From assembly GCA_010092695.1 (NCBI GenBank), contig JAADJJ010000001.1, forward strand, positions 1,674,001 to 1,738,000: a DNA stretch of 64,000 nucleotides, given 5' to 3'. This document shows positions 8,331 through 16,045 of the stretch, one piece after another; position 1 is the stretch's first letter, and each line of letters starts with the position of its first letter. A model generated the notes under the pieces. The model did no database searches. It was not told where the DNA came from and saw only the letters and a program-made list of their open reading frames with translations. Source of the DNA: Enterobacteriaceae bacterium 4M9 (lineage in GTDB: Bacteria; Pseudomonadota; Gammaproteobacteria; Enterobacterales; Enterobacteriaceae). The translations under genes and the position numbers were made by a program.

Positions 8331-9908
8331 ATGACGGAAAATATTCATAAGCATCGCATTCTTATCCTCGACTTCGGCTCTCAGTACACTCAGCTGGTGG
8401 CACGCCGCGTGCGTGAACTGGGCGTCTACTGCGAACTGTGGGCGTGGGACGTGACAGAAGCCCAGATTCGTGAGTTTAACCCGAGCGGCATCATCCTCTC
8501 CGGCGGGCCGGAGAGCACCACTGAAGATAACAGCCCGCGAGCACCGCAGTATGTGTTTGATGCAGGCGTGCCGGTGCTGGGAGTGTGCTACGGCATGCAG
8601 ACCATGGCTATGCAGCTTGGCGGCCATGTAGAAGGCTCAAACGAGCGTGAATTCGGCTATGCCCAGGTAGAAGTTAAAACTGACAGCGCGCTGGCGCGCG
8701 GCATTGAAGACGCGCTCAGCGATGCCGGTAACCCGCTGCTGGACGTGTGGATGAGTCACGGTGACAAAGTGACGGCGATTCCGTCTGACTTTGTGACCGT
8801 TGCCAGCACCGAAACCTGCCCGTTTGCCATTATGGCCAACGAAGAGAAGCGTTTTTACGGCGTGCAGTTCCACCCGGAAGTGACCCATACTCGCCAGGGC
8901 CTGCGTATGCTGGAACGTTTTGTGCGCGATATCTGCGAGTGTGAAGCGCTGTGGACGCCGGCAAAGATTATCGACGATGCCGTTGAGCGCATTCGCGAGC
9001 AGGTCGGTCAGGATAACGTGATCCTCGGCCTGTCTGGCGGCGTGGACTCCTCCGTGACCGCGATGCTGCTGCACCGTGCCATCGGTGAGCGTCTGACCTG
9101 CGTGTTTGTCGACAACGGCCTGCTGCGCCTGAACGAAGCCGAGCAGGTGATGGAGATGTTTGGCGACCATTTTGGTCTCAATATTGTTCACGTTCCGGCA
9201 GAAGAGCGCTTCCTGAGCCAGCTTGCGGGCATTGATGACCCGGAAGCCAAGCGTAAAACCATCGGCCGCGTGTTCGTTGAAGTATTTGATGAAGAAGCGC
9301 TGAAGCTAACAGACGTGAAGTGGCTGGCGCAGGGCACTATCTACCCGGACGTTATCGAATCTGCAGCCTCAGCAACCGGCAAGGCGCACGTGATTAAATC
9401 GCACCACAACGTGGGCGGTCTGCCGAAAGAGATGAAGATGGGCCTGGTTGAGCCGCTTAAAGAGCTGTTCAAAGACGAAGTGCGTAAAATCGGTCTCGAA
9501 CTGGGCCTGCCGTACGACATGCTGTTCCGCCACCCGTTCCCGGGGCCGGGTCTGGGCGTGCGCGTACTGGGCGAAGTGAAGAAAGAGTACTGCGACCTGC
9601 TGCGCCGCGCGGACGCCATCTTTATTGAAGAGCTGCGTAAAGCGGACCTGTACGACAAAGTCAGCCAGGCGTTTACCGTGTTCCTGCCGGTACGCTCTGT
9701 AGGCGTGATGGGCGATGGCCGTAAATACGACTGGGTTGTTTCACTGCGTGCGGTGGAAACCATCGACTTTATGACCGCGCACTGGGCGCATCTGCCGTAT
9801 GACTTCCTGGGTCGCGTGTCTAACCGTATTATCAACGAAGTTAACGGCATTTCGCGTGTGGTTTATGATATTTCTGGTAAACCACCTGCTACGATTGAGT
9901 GGGAGTGA
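8331..9908 (+). CDS. guaA: GMP synthase (glutamine-hydrolysing)
   Basis: A 525-residue two-domain enzyme. The N-terminal class I glutamine amidotransferase shows the nucleophile GVCYGMQ (Cys about 86) and the FHPEV His/Glu pair. The ATP pyrophosphatase domain follows with LSGGVDSS (about residue 235), and a C-terminal dimerisation domain ends VVYDISGKPPATIEWE. It aminates XMP to GMP. The last codons (AGTGGGAGTGA, 9898-9908) match the known hotspot for integrative elements at the 3' end of guaA, and a foreign island begins immediately after the stop. Confidence 0.98.
   Translation: MTENIHKHRILILDFGSQYTQLVARRVRELGVYCELWAWDVTEAQIREFNPSGIILSGGPESTTEDNSPRAPQYVFDAGVPVLGVCYGMQTMAMQLGGHVEGSNEREFGYAQVEVKTDSALARGIEDALSDAGNPLLDVWMSHGDKVTAIPSDFVTVASTETCPFAIMANEEKRFYGVQFHPEVTHTRQGLRMLERFVRDICECEALWTPAKIIDDAVERIREQVGQDNVILGLSGGVDSSVTAMLLHRAIGERLTCVFVDNGLLRLNEAEQVMEMFGDHFGLNIVHVPAEERFLSQLAGIDDPEAKRKTIGRVFVEVFDEEALKLTDVKWLAQGTIYPDVIESAASATGKAHVIKSHHNVGGLPKEMKMGLVEPLKELFKDEVRKIGLELGLPYDMLFRHPFPGPGLGVRVLGEVKKEYCDLLRRADAIFIEELRKADLYDKVSQAFTVFLPVRSVGVMGDGRKYDWVVSLRAVETIDFMTAHWAHLPYDFLGRVSNRIINEVNGISRVVYDISGKPPATIEWE
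9898..9908 (+). other. Candidate attL core at the guaA 3' end
   Basis: AGTGGGAGTGA, including the guaA stop, is echoed as AGTGGGAATAA at 14353-14363 (9 of 11 identical), flanking the AT-richer island. The 3' end of guaA is a documented insertion site for genomic islands. The duplicated core is inferred, and the repeat is short. Confidence 0.45.
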
Positions 9909-10249
9909 GCTTGTTTATAAGCTATTGATTTAATTCTAATAATATAGAGTTAATAACAATTATCCCATATCATCATCGGTATTTTTCATGGCATCCGAAA
10001 GGCATGCCATGAAAAAGTCGCCGATACTATGGCTAGCTACATGACGCTGGCATGGTATCGGGAAAGCGTATCAGCCACTCTTGGTGAGACATGGGCGGCT
10101 TGAGTATTTGTGGCACCAAGATTGCAACCCGCCTCGGGCATCATGGATGACTGCATTTGTCTCTCTGACGACAATACCTTTCAACAAGGGTAAAGATGCA
10201 AAGAACAGAAAGGCAATTATATTCTCGAATCATGTTGGAATGTCGTGCA
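9909..10249. other. Left non-coding end of the guaA island
   Basis: No gene is supported in these 341 bases. They hold a strong inverted repeat (9982-10016), a second imperfect one (10021-10031 with 10051-10061, 10 of 11 pairs), and a 17-base motif at 9978-9994 that recurs near the right end. The AT-rich start after guaA contrasts with the GC-rich gene. Confidence 0.6.
9982..10016. terminator. Perfect 13-bp hairpin downstream of guaA, probably bidirectional terminator
   Basis: TTTTTCATGGCAT (9982-9994) pairs perfectly with ATGCCATGAAAAA (10004-10016) around a 9-base loop. The T/A ends serve both strands, so it could end guaBA transcription from the left and the sirtuin gene (stop at 10250) from the right. 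Confidence 0.7.
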
Positions 10250-13200
10250 TTACCTTGCGTCCCATCGTCGCTTTAGAGAAATTAGCCTATTGTCGCTATT
10301 TAGCGAGCTGTTCGCTTCCTCTATTTGTTTCAATATCTCTTCTGTCCCATATGGCCATGCCAGCGCATTGTCTGGTAGAACAGCATGAAGTAAAGCCAGC
10401 GCTTGTTCCGGGTACCGGTCTACTATGTCGCCTCCTGATCGACGACGATCTGGCAGCATCAAATGATCACGCTCGATTCTGCCCAAGAACGGCAAAACCA
10501 ATGCAGCTATGGTAGGAAATTCATCGCCACTGGAGAAAGCCAATTTGCAAAGGCGAGCTGATGTGTTGGGCGTTCTGGCTGAAAGTTGACGCGGCCAAAT
10601 CTGCAGCAGTTCGGGAAGCTGTTCTTTCCATCGTTCGTGTGAGTTTTCGTTTATCTCGTCAGACCATCGTTGAGCCTGCCATAGTACTCGTGATCGAAAC
10701 TCGTCATCGACTGCCAATAGTAAGCTGCGCATCTCGTCATTAGAGATACAACGCTCGCCGGTGATGTCGTCGACAGTTCTCCACCCGGCAAGGATCATAC
10801 CTGCGATGATTTCACTATATGAACGTCGCGATGGGAGAGGGTTAACGGCGAACTGCAACATGTCATTCTTCAACCGCATATAGAGCTCTCGATTTGGAGT
10901 TCTCGCTCTCCACAAGAAGCCTGACCATGCTGCGTCGCGATCGCCACTGTTGTTACTCTCAAGCGCAGGTAATAAGTAATGCTCTGTCCATTTTGGATCG
11001 ACACCGAAAAACCAAGTGAGGTTGTGGAAAAAAATCACAATCGCATGTCTGCGCAAGTCGCCTGGAAGCGCCAATAGAGCCTCTGCGTGAACAAGCCATT
11101 TGGAAGGAATACTTTGATTGTGATTGAGATTATCCGTGCGGGGATCGTTAAAAAGCACCTGTGCGATCTTACCTGTAGGAGAATTAATTGCTTCCATAGC
11201 CCAGTCTGGTTCCTTGGAACCTCGAATAATACCCGAACGACTTTCGTTCGGGTATTCACGGAGGACGCCAATCAGCTTACTCAAAATGCGGTCGAAAATA
11301 AGAAGGTAGTCTTTGCTTAGCTTCGTACTGGCATTTTGTAGCCAATCGGTCGCGGGGTGGAGAATCGTTGCAAGCTGCACATTTGGATAACGAGATAGTC
11401 GTTCGGCAATCAACCAAACTAATCTTGCCTTATCATTTTTCCGTGCCTCTAAAGTAAGGAACCGTTGCCATGCCCAATTTGGAAAATTCCCTCGTTTGGC
11501 GGCATAGGTCAACGCAGCAAAAGCGCGCGCAGGGCGTTGAGCGGCCAAGCCGGAAAAAGGATCGTTCTCGACAAGAAAATCGTCTGATCGACCACTACGT
11601 TCCTTCGCTCGCAGCATTACTAGTGAAAGGGGGATTTCTGCTAGTTCCTCATGACTGGTGTTAGTCCTGACCCATCCAGTCCGACTTTCCAACGATTCAG
11701 CAGCCCTTCCGCCATAATCCTCTTTCCAGTCGGGCACAGCAGCGCGGAGCAGTTTCGCTTGTTTACGGGTGCTGGCTGACAGCTTGCATTCTGAGTTTTG
11801 AAGCCACTGAATGCGATTCAGAATCGACCAGGCTCGTCTACTATCGAATGCAGCAATCTTCTCGCGCTGCCATCGCTTTGGGCCTACCAACAGCTTTTGT
11901 TCGATTAACTTACGCGATGCTCTACTGAGTTTCTTCCATCGCTCTGATATGGCCAGTAATAGGTCTCGTTGATGGTAACTATCCCAGAATGCGGTATTGC
12001 TTAAAGACGATATGAATAGTCCAAATTCATTATCTGAAACAATACTTTTTTTTCCTGATGCCCATATTCGTAGCCGAGCAAAAATTGTGTCATCTTCCGT
12101 AGACCATGATAAAAACTCTCGTTTAGCTGCAGATTTATTGATTTGAACCAGTTGTGTGAACAGCTCCGCAAATTGTATAACTAATGCTGAAAGCCCATGC
12201 GTTCGGTGATAGTCGTCGACACCTTCAATATTATCCTTGACTAATGGGCTAATATTTCTAAGGCCGTAGCCACCAATTTCTTGTTCAAGTGCAAGAGCCA
12301 GTTCGAGATTCTGTCGTAGGGCTTTAACAATTGCTGAACACCATTCATCAGGAACAGTGATTTTTTCGAGCGTTTCAGGATATTTAACGTCCATCCACAG
12401 CAAGTGATCTTCATCTGCCTGAGCGGTCTCTACTTCGGGCGGCTTCGATGTATTCCTGGAAGAAGGCCTTACAGAAAGGTGGGGCCGGAGCACCTCTCCA
12501 AACCGCCTAACTATAGCGCTACTCCATCCCTCAACCTTAATGACATTTTGCAGGTTATACCACTCTTGATAAAAGTCTTCGACGTGGCTCCAGGTTTCAA
12601 AAAGCAACCGCCAAGAGTTACGAATGTTCTGACGTATTGGGTGATTGCTTCGCTCTAGCTCCCAAGAGATGAGCCGTTGAATATTCTGATTAAGTGACGA
12701 TTGATGAGATGCCCACCATACAGCAGCAGGCTGGTCGCAAACCTTTGCGAGCCATAAGCCTAATTTATCTATGCGCGGAACAATACGTGGGCAATGATTA
12801 GCCCAATGACCGCGAAACGCAGTAAGATTTTCATCGCGGATCGCTGCTTTATCAAGATGATTAAGTTCGAAAGCATCCCACGCATTAGATGGTGTTTCTC
12901 GCTTGGCATAATTATCTTCAGGATCTGGTTTAGTCGGCAGGGGGTCTGAATCAAGGCCATATAGATCGAATGGATCAATATAGGGTTCTTTGCTACTAAG
13001 GGGGATTGAATTAACCGGCCTTGCGAATCGTCGGTATTTGTCGAATACACAAAGCCATTCAGCAGGGGGAAGAACCTCCCCTTCGCAGAACCTCTTTACG
13101 CCTTCATAGGTTGAAATAACATGTGTCACCTGACCCCGTTCATGAGGCTGAAGCGCTTTCGGTCCTTTTTTGGATGTTTCAATAACTTTTGTGAACCAGG

Positions 13201-14095
13201 CATCAGGATTACGGGCTCGCTCTGCCCAAGTATCAAGAGATTGCCATAAGGCAGCATGTGCATTATCTGGACTATATGGAATGGCCTCAACACCTTTGTG
13301 CCGCCATCGTGCGATGGCATCGTCATGGTCACCAGATTGGAAAGCATAAGCTTTTTCGCGGTTCCCTGAGGTTTTACGCAAAGCTTCAAGCAGGTATTGA
13401 ACTGGAGGATCGTCGGCCGTATACCCAACAAATACAACAATATATTTTCCAAGTATTTCACGAATGAAGGTTGTTGCCCATCCGTCCGATAGATATGCAC
13501 GACCAAATTCTGAACTTGAGAGAACAAAGCCATCATTCTCAGCAGCTGTATAAGTTGGCGTTGAGCGGCCATGAAGATAAACTATTCCGTTTATCTCATT
13601 TGGAAGCGAAGGGTTCGGTAACCTCGGTGGTTGCCATACACGAAGATTTCGCCCGCAGTCATCAAACAATCTGTCGAAGTTCGTCGTAACTAATTGAACA
13701 GTGCCTTTTGGCGTCGTTGCTAAGTCTAGCAAAATCCTGTGTGCAGTCAGATCGCAATCCGCAGGAGGTTTTAGTGCAGATGCTACCGCCTCCTCGATAT
13801 CGCGTGAGTCAAAGTCTCTCTCTAGAAGCCCGAAAACACGGTCAGCAGATATGACGCCGGGTATGCCAACACGCTGGTCAATCTCTCTAGCTTCTTGGAT
13901 TAGTCTATAGGCAGGACTATTCTGGTCGACACCAAGCCTAGTAACTACTCGACTTGCTAAGCCAAAGAAATCAGGTAATTGAGCACGCGCACGGGATACG
14001 CCCGCCCCGCAAAAGAAAATTACTCGGCCCTGATCCCTGGCAAGAAGGAGAGCATCAGGGATTGATGGGCCGTTGGCTAAAAATCGCAAATCCAT
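10250..14095 (-). CDS. dsr1: Dsr1-type anti-phage sirtuin (SIR2-like NADase with large helical C-terminal region)
   Basis: A 1281-residue protein with an N-terminal SIR2-like domain (about 1-310). NAD-binding and catalytic signatures are all present: FFCGAGVS (residues 27-34), VTTNFDR (136-142), YLHGR with the active-site-type His at 175, and VGYTADDP (223-230). The remaining ~970 residues are mostly helical and rich in Trp and Arg, with no recognised catalytic motif. The last part (DRYPEQALALLHAVLP...) recalls the DUF4020 region that I associate from memory with defence-associated sirtuin Dsr1. Such proteins deplete NAD on phage infection and abort growth. It is a single gene with no partner. 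ATG 14095 sits only one base after GGAGG; a TTG at 14089 has ideal spacing. Codon and base use are more AT-rich than its neighbours, consistent with transfer. Confidence 0.85.
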   Translation of the reverse strand: MDLRFLANGPSIPDALLLARDQGRVIFFCGAGVSRARAQLPDFFGLASRVVTRLGVDQNSPAYRLIQEAREIDQRVGIPGVISADRVFGLLERDFDSRDIEEAVASALKPPADCDLTAHRILLDLATTPKGTVQLVTTNFDRLFDDCGRNLRVWQPPRLPNPSLPNEINGIVYLHGRSTPTYTAAENDGFVLSSSEFGRAYLSDGWATTFIREILGKYIVVFVGYTADDPPVQYLLEALRKTSGNREKAYAFQSGDHDDAIARWRHKGVEAIPYSPDNAHAALWQSLDTWAERARNPDAWFTKVIETSKKGPKALQPHERGQVTHVISTYEGVKRFCEGEVLPPAEWLCVFDKYRRFARPVNSIPLSSKEPYIDPFDLYGLDSDPLPTKPDPEDNYAKRETPSNAWDAFELNHLDKAAIRDENLTAFRGHWANHCPRIVPRIDKLGLWLAKVCDQPAAVWWASHQSSLNQNIQRLISWELERSNHPIRQNIRNSWRLLFETWSHVEDFYQEWYNLQNVIKVEGWSSAIVRRFGEVLRPHLSVRPSSRNTSKPPEVETAQADEDHLLWMDVKYPETLEKITVPDEWCSAIVKALRQNLELALALEQEIGGYGLRNISPLVKDNIEGVDDYHRTHGLSALVIQFAELFTQLVQINKSAAKREFLSWSTEDDTIFARLRIWASGKKSIVSDNEFGLFISSLSNTAFWDSYHQRDLLLAISERWKKLSRASRKLIEQKLLVGPKRWQREKIAAFDSRRAWSILNRIQWLQNSECKLSASTRKQAKLLRAAVPDWKEDYGGRAAESLESRTGWVRTNTSHEELAEIPLSLVMLRAKERSGRSDDFLVENDPFSGLAAQRPARAFAALTYAAKRGNFPNWAWQRFLTLEARKNDKARLVWLIAERLSRYPNVQLATILHPATDWLQNASTKLSKDYLLIFDRILSKLIGVLREYPNESRSGIIRGSKEPDWAMEAINSPTGKIAQVLFNDPRTDNLNHNQSIPSKWLVHAEALLALPGDLRRHAIVIFFHNLTWFFGVDPKWTEHYLLPALESNNSGDRDAAWSGFLWRARTPNRELYMRLKNDMLQFAVNPLPSRRSYSEIIAGMILAGWRTVDDITGERCISNDEMRSLLLAVDDEFRSRVLWQAQRWSDEINENSHERWKEQLPELLQIWPRQLSARTPNTSARLCKLAFSSGDEFPTIAALVLPFLGRIERDHLMLPDRRRSGGDIVDRYPEQALALLHAVLPDNALAWPYGTEEILKQIEEANSSLNSDNRLISLKRRWDAR

Positions 14096-14352
14096 TCCTC
14101 CGCACTGTACTTTTATGTTTAGGCTACCAAAACATGCCTCTCAGTGGTTGAAGTTTTGATTAGTCCCTTTATTGTCTAGATTCACTAATACCTATGTATA
14201 TGTTGGACCGAACCCGAGCAACTTAATCTAAACTAATTCAAATTGTGATCTAATTCGTACCAATAGCTAGCATGGTATTTTTTATGGTATTAGATAGTGA
14301 TATCATTTTAACAAATTTATTTTTAATAAAAAAATATCGATGTCAGCAATAA

Positions 14353-14363
14353 AGTGGGAATAA
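14353..14363 (+). other. Candidate attR core
   Basis: AGTGGGAATAA repeats the guaA 3' end (9898-9908) with two mismatches, in the same orientation, and is followed 30 bases later by a typical operon terminator. This arrangement is expected if an element had inserted into the end of guaA and pushed its original downstream DNA to the right. Confidence 0.42.
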
Positions 14364-14394
14364 TCGCACTATTGAGTGATTAATTTCTGATATC

Positions 14395-14430
14395 AAAACC
14401 CCGCTTCGGCTCTGCCTGGCGGGGTTTTTT
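14395..14430 (+). terminator. Rho-independent terminator, probably the displaced guaBA terminator
   Basis: AAAACCCCGC (14395-14404) pairs with GCGGGGTTTT (14419-14428), and the run continues in T. No plus-strand gene lies in the preceding 4.4 kb other than guaA, so it was probably the original guaBA terminator before the island inserted. Confidence 0.75.
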
Positions 14431-14701
14431 ATTGTGATAGTGTTTGCAGGGCATGGTTACTATGTCGTCTTTGTGCAATGCCTCTCGCAACTTGAATACT
14501 ACCTGGTAGTAAAAGGCAAATATTCTCTGGCGCTATCTTCTGTATTTCTTTGTTTCTGCTGGATAAAACCTGTCTGGTTAATAAAGTCATGTACTAACAG
14601 AAGTCATCAGAAATGGGTTAGCAATATGAGCAAATAGTAAGCTTTATATTGCGCATTTTTTAAACAGGTCAACCGGACTTAGTTCAGTTTCGGAGATGGA
14701 G

Positions 14702-14947
14702 ATGAAAGTGGTCAATATTCATGAAGCGAAAACCCATCTTTCGCGCCTGGTTGAAATGGCGGCACAGGGGGAATCGTTCATTATTGCTCGCGCCGGTAAG
14801 CCGCTGGTAAAGGTCACAGCACTGGGTGTTCCAGAGAGCGGGCAGGAGCAACGTCTGGGGTTTATGGCGGGTGCAATTCACATACCAGAAGACTTTGACC
14901 AGATGGCGGCAAAGAAAATTGAAGCTCTTTTTGGTGGTGAGGTATGA
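14702..14947 (+). CDS. Antitoxin of the Phd/YefM family
   Basis: An 81-residue antitoxin. The N-terminal DNA-binding part (VNIHEAKTHLSRLVEMAAQGESFIIARAGKPLVKV) is typical of Phd/YefM, and the C-terminal tail, ending AAKKIEALFGGEV, would bind the toxin. Two ATGs are possible: 14702 is chosen because GGAG at 14692-14695 is six bases away, whereas it abuts 14696. The stop overlaps the toxin start as ATGA. Antitoxins of this type usually repress their own operon. Confidence 0.85.
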   Translation: MKVVNIHEAKTHLSRLVEMAAQGESFIIARAGKPLVKVTALGVPESGQEQRLGFMAGAIHIPEDFDQMAAKKIEALFGGEV

Positions 14948-15329
14948 AATTTATTCTCGACACGCATGTGCTGCTGTGGGCGGCGGGTATGCCGGAGCGG
15001 CTCAGCCCGCAGGCGAAAACGTTGTTAAGCGCACCTGAAAATACGCTTTTTTTAGTGCAGCAAGCTTGTGGGAGATAGCCATCAAGCATGGGCTGGGGCG
15101 TGATGATTTTCAGGTTGACGCGCGGGTGCTGCGCAGAGGGCTTATTGATAACGGTTATACGGAACTGGTTATTACCAGCGAGCATACCGTGGCGACCGAA
15201 AGCTTGCCGTCTTTACATAAAGAGCCGTTTGATCGTCTGCTGGTTGCGCAGGCGGCAGTTGAAGGTATTACGCTGCTGACGGCAGATAAGCAGGTTGCGG
15301 CATATCCAGGACCGATTCAGCAAATTTGA
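14944..15329 (+). pseudogene. PIN-domain (VapC-like) toxin, frameshifted in a T tract
   Basis: The reading frame starts MKFILDTHVLLWAAG, a classic PIN start with the first acidic residue, and overlaps the antitoxin by four bases. It runs off frame at a seven-T tract (15047-15053) and stops at 15074. One extra T would join it to the downstream frame, reading SAASLWEIAIKHG (second acidic residue) and ending HKEPFDRLLVAQA...LLTADKQVAAY (last acidic residues), for a 128-residue toxin of normal length. As written it is broken. A sequencing error or slippage at the homopolymer is an alternative. Confidence 0.82.
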
Positions 15330-15501
15330 CACAGCATTTTGCCAGCATCTTTCGTGGATGACGCTGGATGATTGACCGCTGCGGCTGGTGGCTGAGTTGA
15401 GTCCAGTTTGTTTGTCTCAGTAACACGCGTTGACCAGACGTCAGAAAACAACGCACGTAAGTGCATCAGGCAAAGGATGTTATTTCAAAAGGGATAGTTA
15501 A

Positions 15502-15696
15502 CTACCGCGCTACGTTACCCTGCTCAACGCTCAGGCTTGACTGTTGGGAGCTGACTTTTTCCTGGTGATGGTACCAGGCACCGATGGAGGAGTAGACAAA
15601 ACGTCCGAAGAAGAAGAGAAAGCTGATAAGCAGTACGATTCGGGTCATGCGACCGTTGAACTGGTTTCGGTTTCGTACCCCTGGAGGCTGTGACAC
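15502..15696 (-). CDS. yfgG: Small membrane protein YfgG
   Basis: A 64-residue protein closely matching E. coli YfgG (63). A basic N-terminus (RNRNQFNGRMTR) is followed by one membrane helix (IVLLISFLFFFGRFVY) and a polar tail. In E. coli the gene has been linked to metal stress; the role is not established here. It lies between the toxin-antitoxin pair and divergent pdeF, as in E. coli, but yfgH and yfgI, which sit between guaA and yfgG there, are absent. Confidence 0.88.
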   Translation of the reverse strand: MSQPPGVRNRNQFNGRMTRIVLLISFLFFFGRFVYSSIGAWYHHQEKVSSQQSSLSVEQGNVAR

Positions 15697-16045
15697 GCTG
15701 CGTTCCTTTTAGCTGGCCCGACGAGGCGGGCGATGGCAAAATTTAGCCACACTCGCACTACAAGGTCAATTCCTTACTGCGTAAAATTTCGTCAGTCTCT
15801 CTTAATCCTTTCATTGTGATGAATTATTTCTGTTGGCCCGGCAGCAAGCTAAATATAATGAGAGGGAGGGGAAGCAAAACCCCGGTGCTTCTTTTGATCT
15901 GGGTCACCTTTAACTTTGTGTGGCCCACTAAAATCAGCCATCCAGTGAGGCGGGAAGGTTTTATCACCCGCAGTTAGCAACAGCCAGGTTGGATGCCTGT
16001 CTGAAAATTACCGCCTGGGAGTCGGGTATCGTCTTGGGGCATCTC
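15697..16045. other. yfgG-pdeF divergent intergenic region
   Basis: No gene is supported. A TATAAT at 15854-15859 could be a -10 for pdeF, though its -35 is poor. Shortly after, GAAGCA (15871-15876) and TGCTTC (15886-15891) form a 6-bp hairpin followed by TTTT, which might attenuate the transcript in the leader. Function is inferred only. Confidence 0.3.

Larger units (their letters stand above)
14096..14695. other. AT-rich non-coding right end of the island and native guaA downstream region
   Basis: No gene is supported. The first part (to about 14363) is very AT-rich and should hold the promoter of the sirtuin gene. It contains the 17-base motif copy at 14274-14290 and two copies of palindrome TGATATCA (14298-14305, 14388-14395). 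The guaA-end-like core lies at 14353-14363, then a strong terminator at 14395-14430. From 14431 to 14690 there is only an AT-rich leader for the toxin-antitoxin operon. Confidence 0.6.

Noticed and set aside
10081..10515. Plus-strand open frame at the left end of the island
   Set aside because: It overlaps the 3' end of the sirtuin gene, has no ribosome site and no recognisable product.
9909..14363. Integrase or transposase gene in the island
   Set aside because: Looked for on both strands; only the sirtuin gene is open at useful length.
14434..14637. Plus-strand open frame upstream of the antitoxin
   Set aside because: AT-rich, begins just after a terminator, and has no ribosome site or homology; more likely a leader region.
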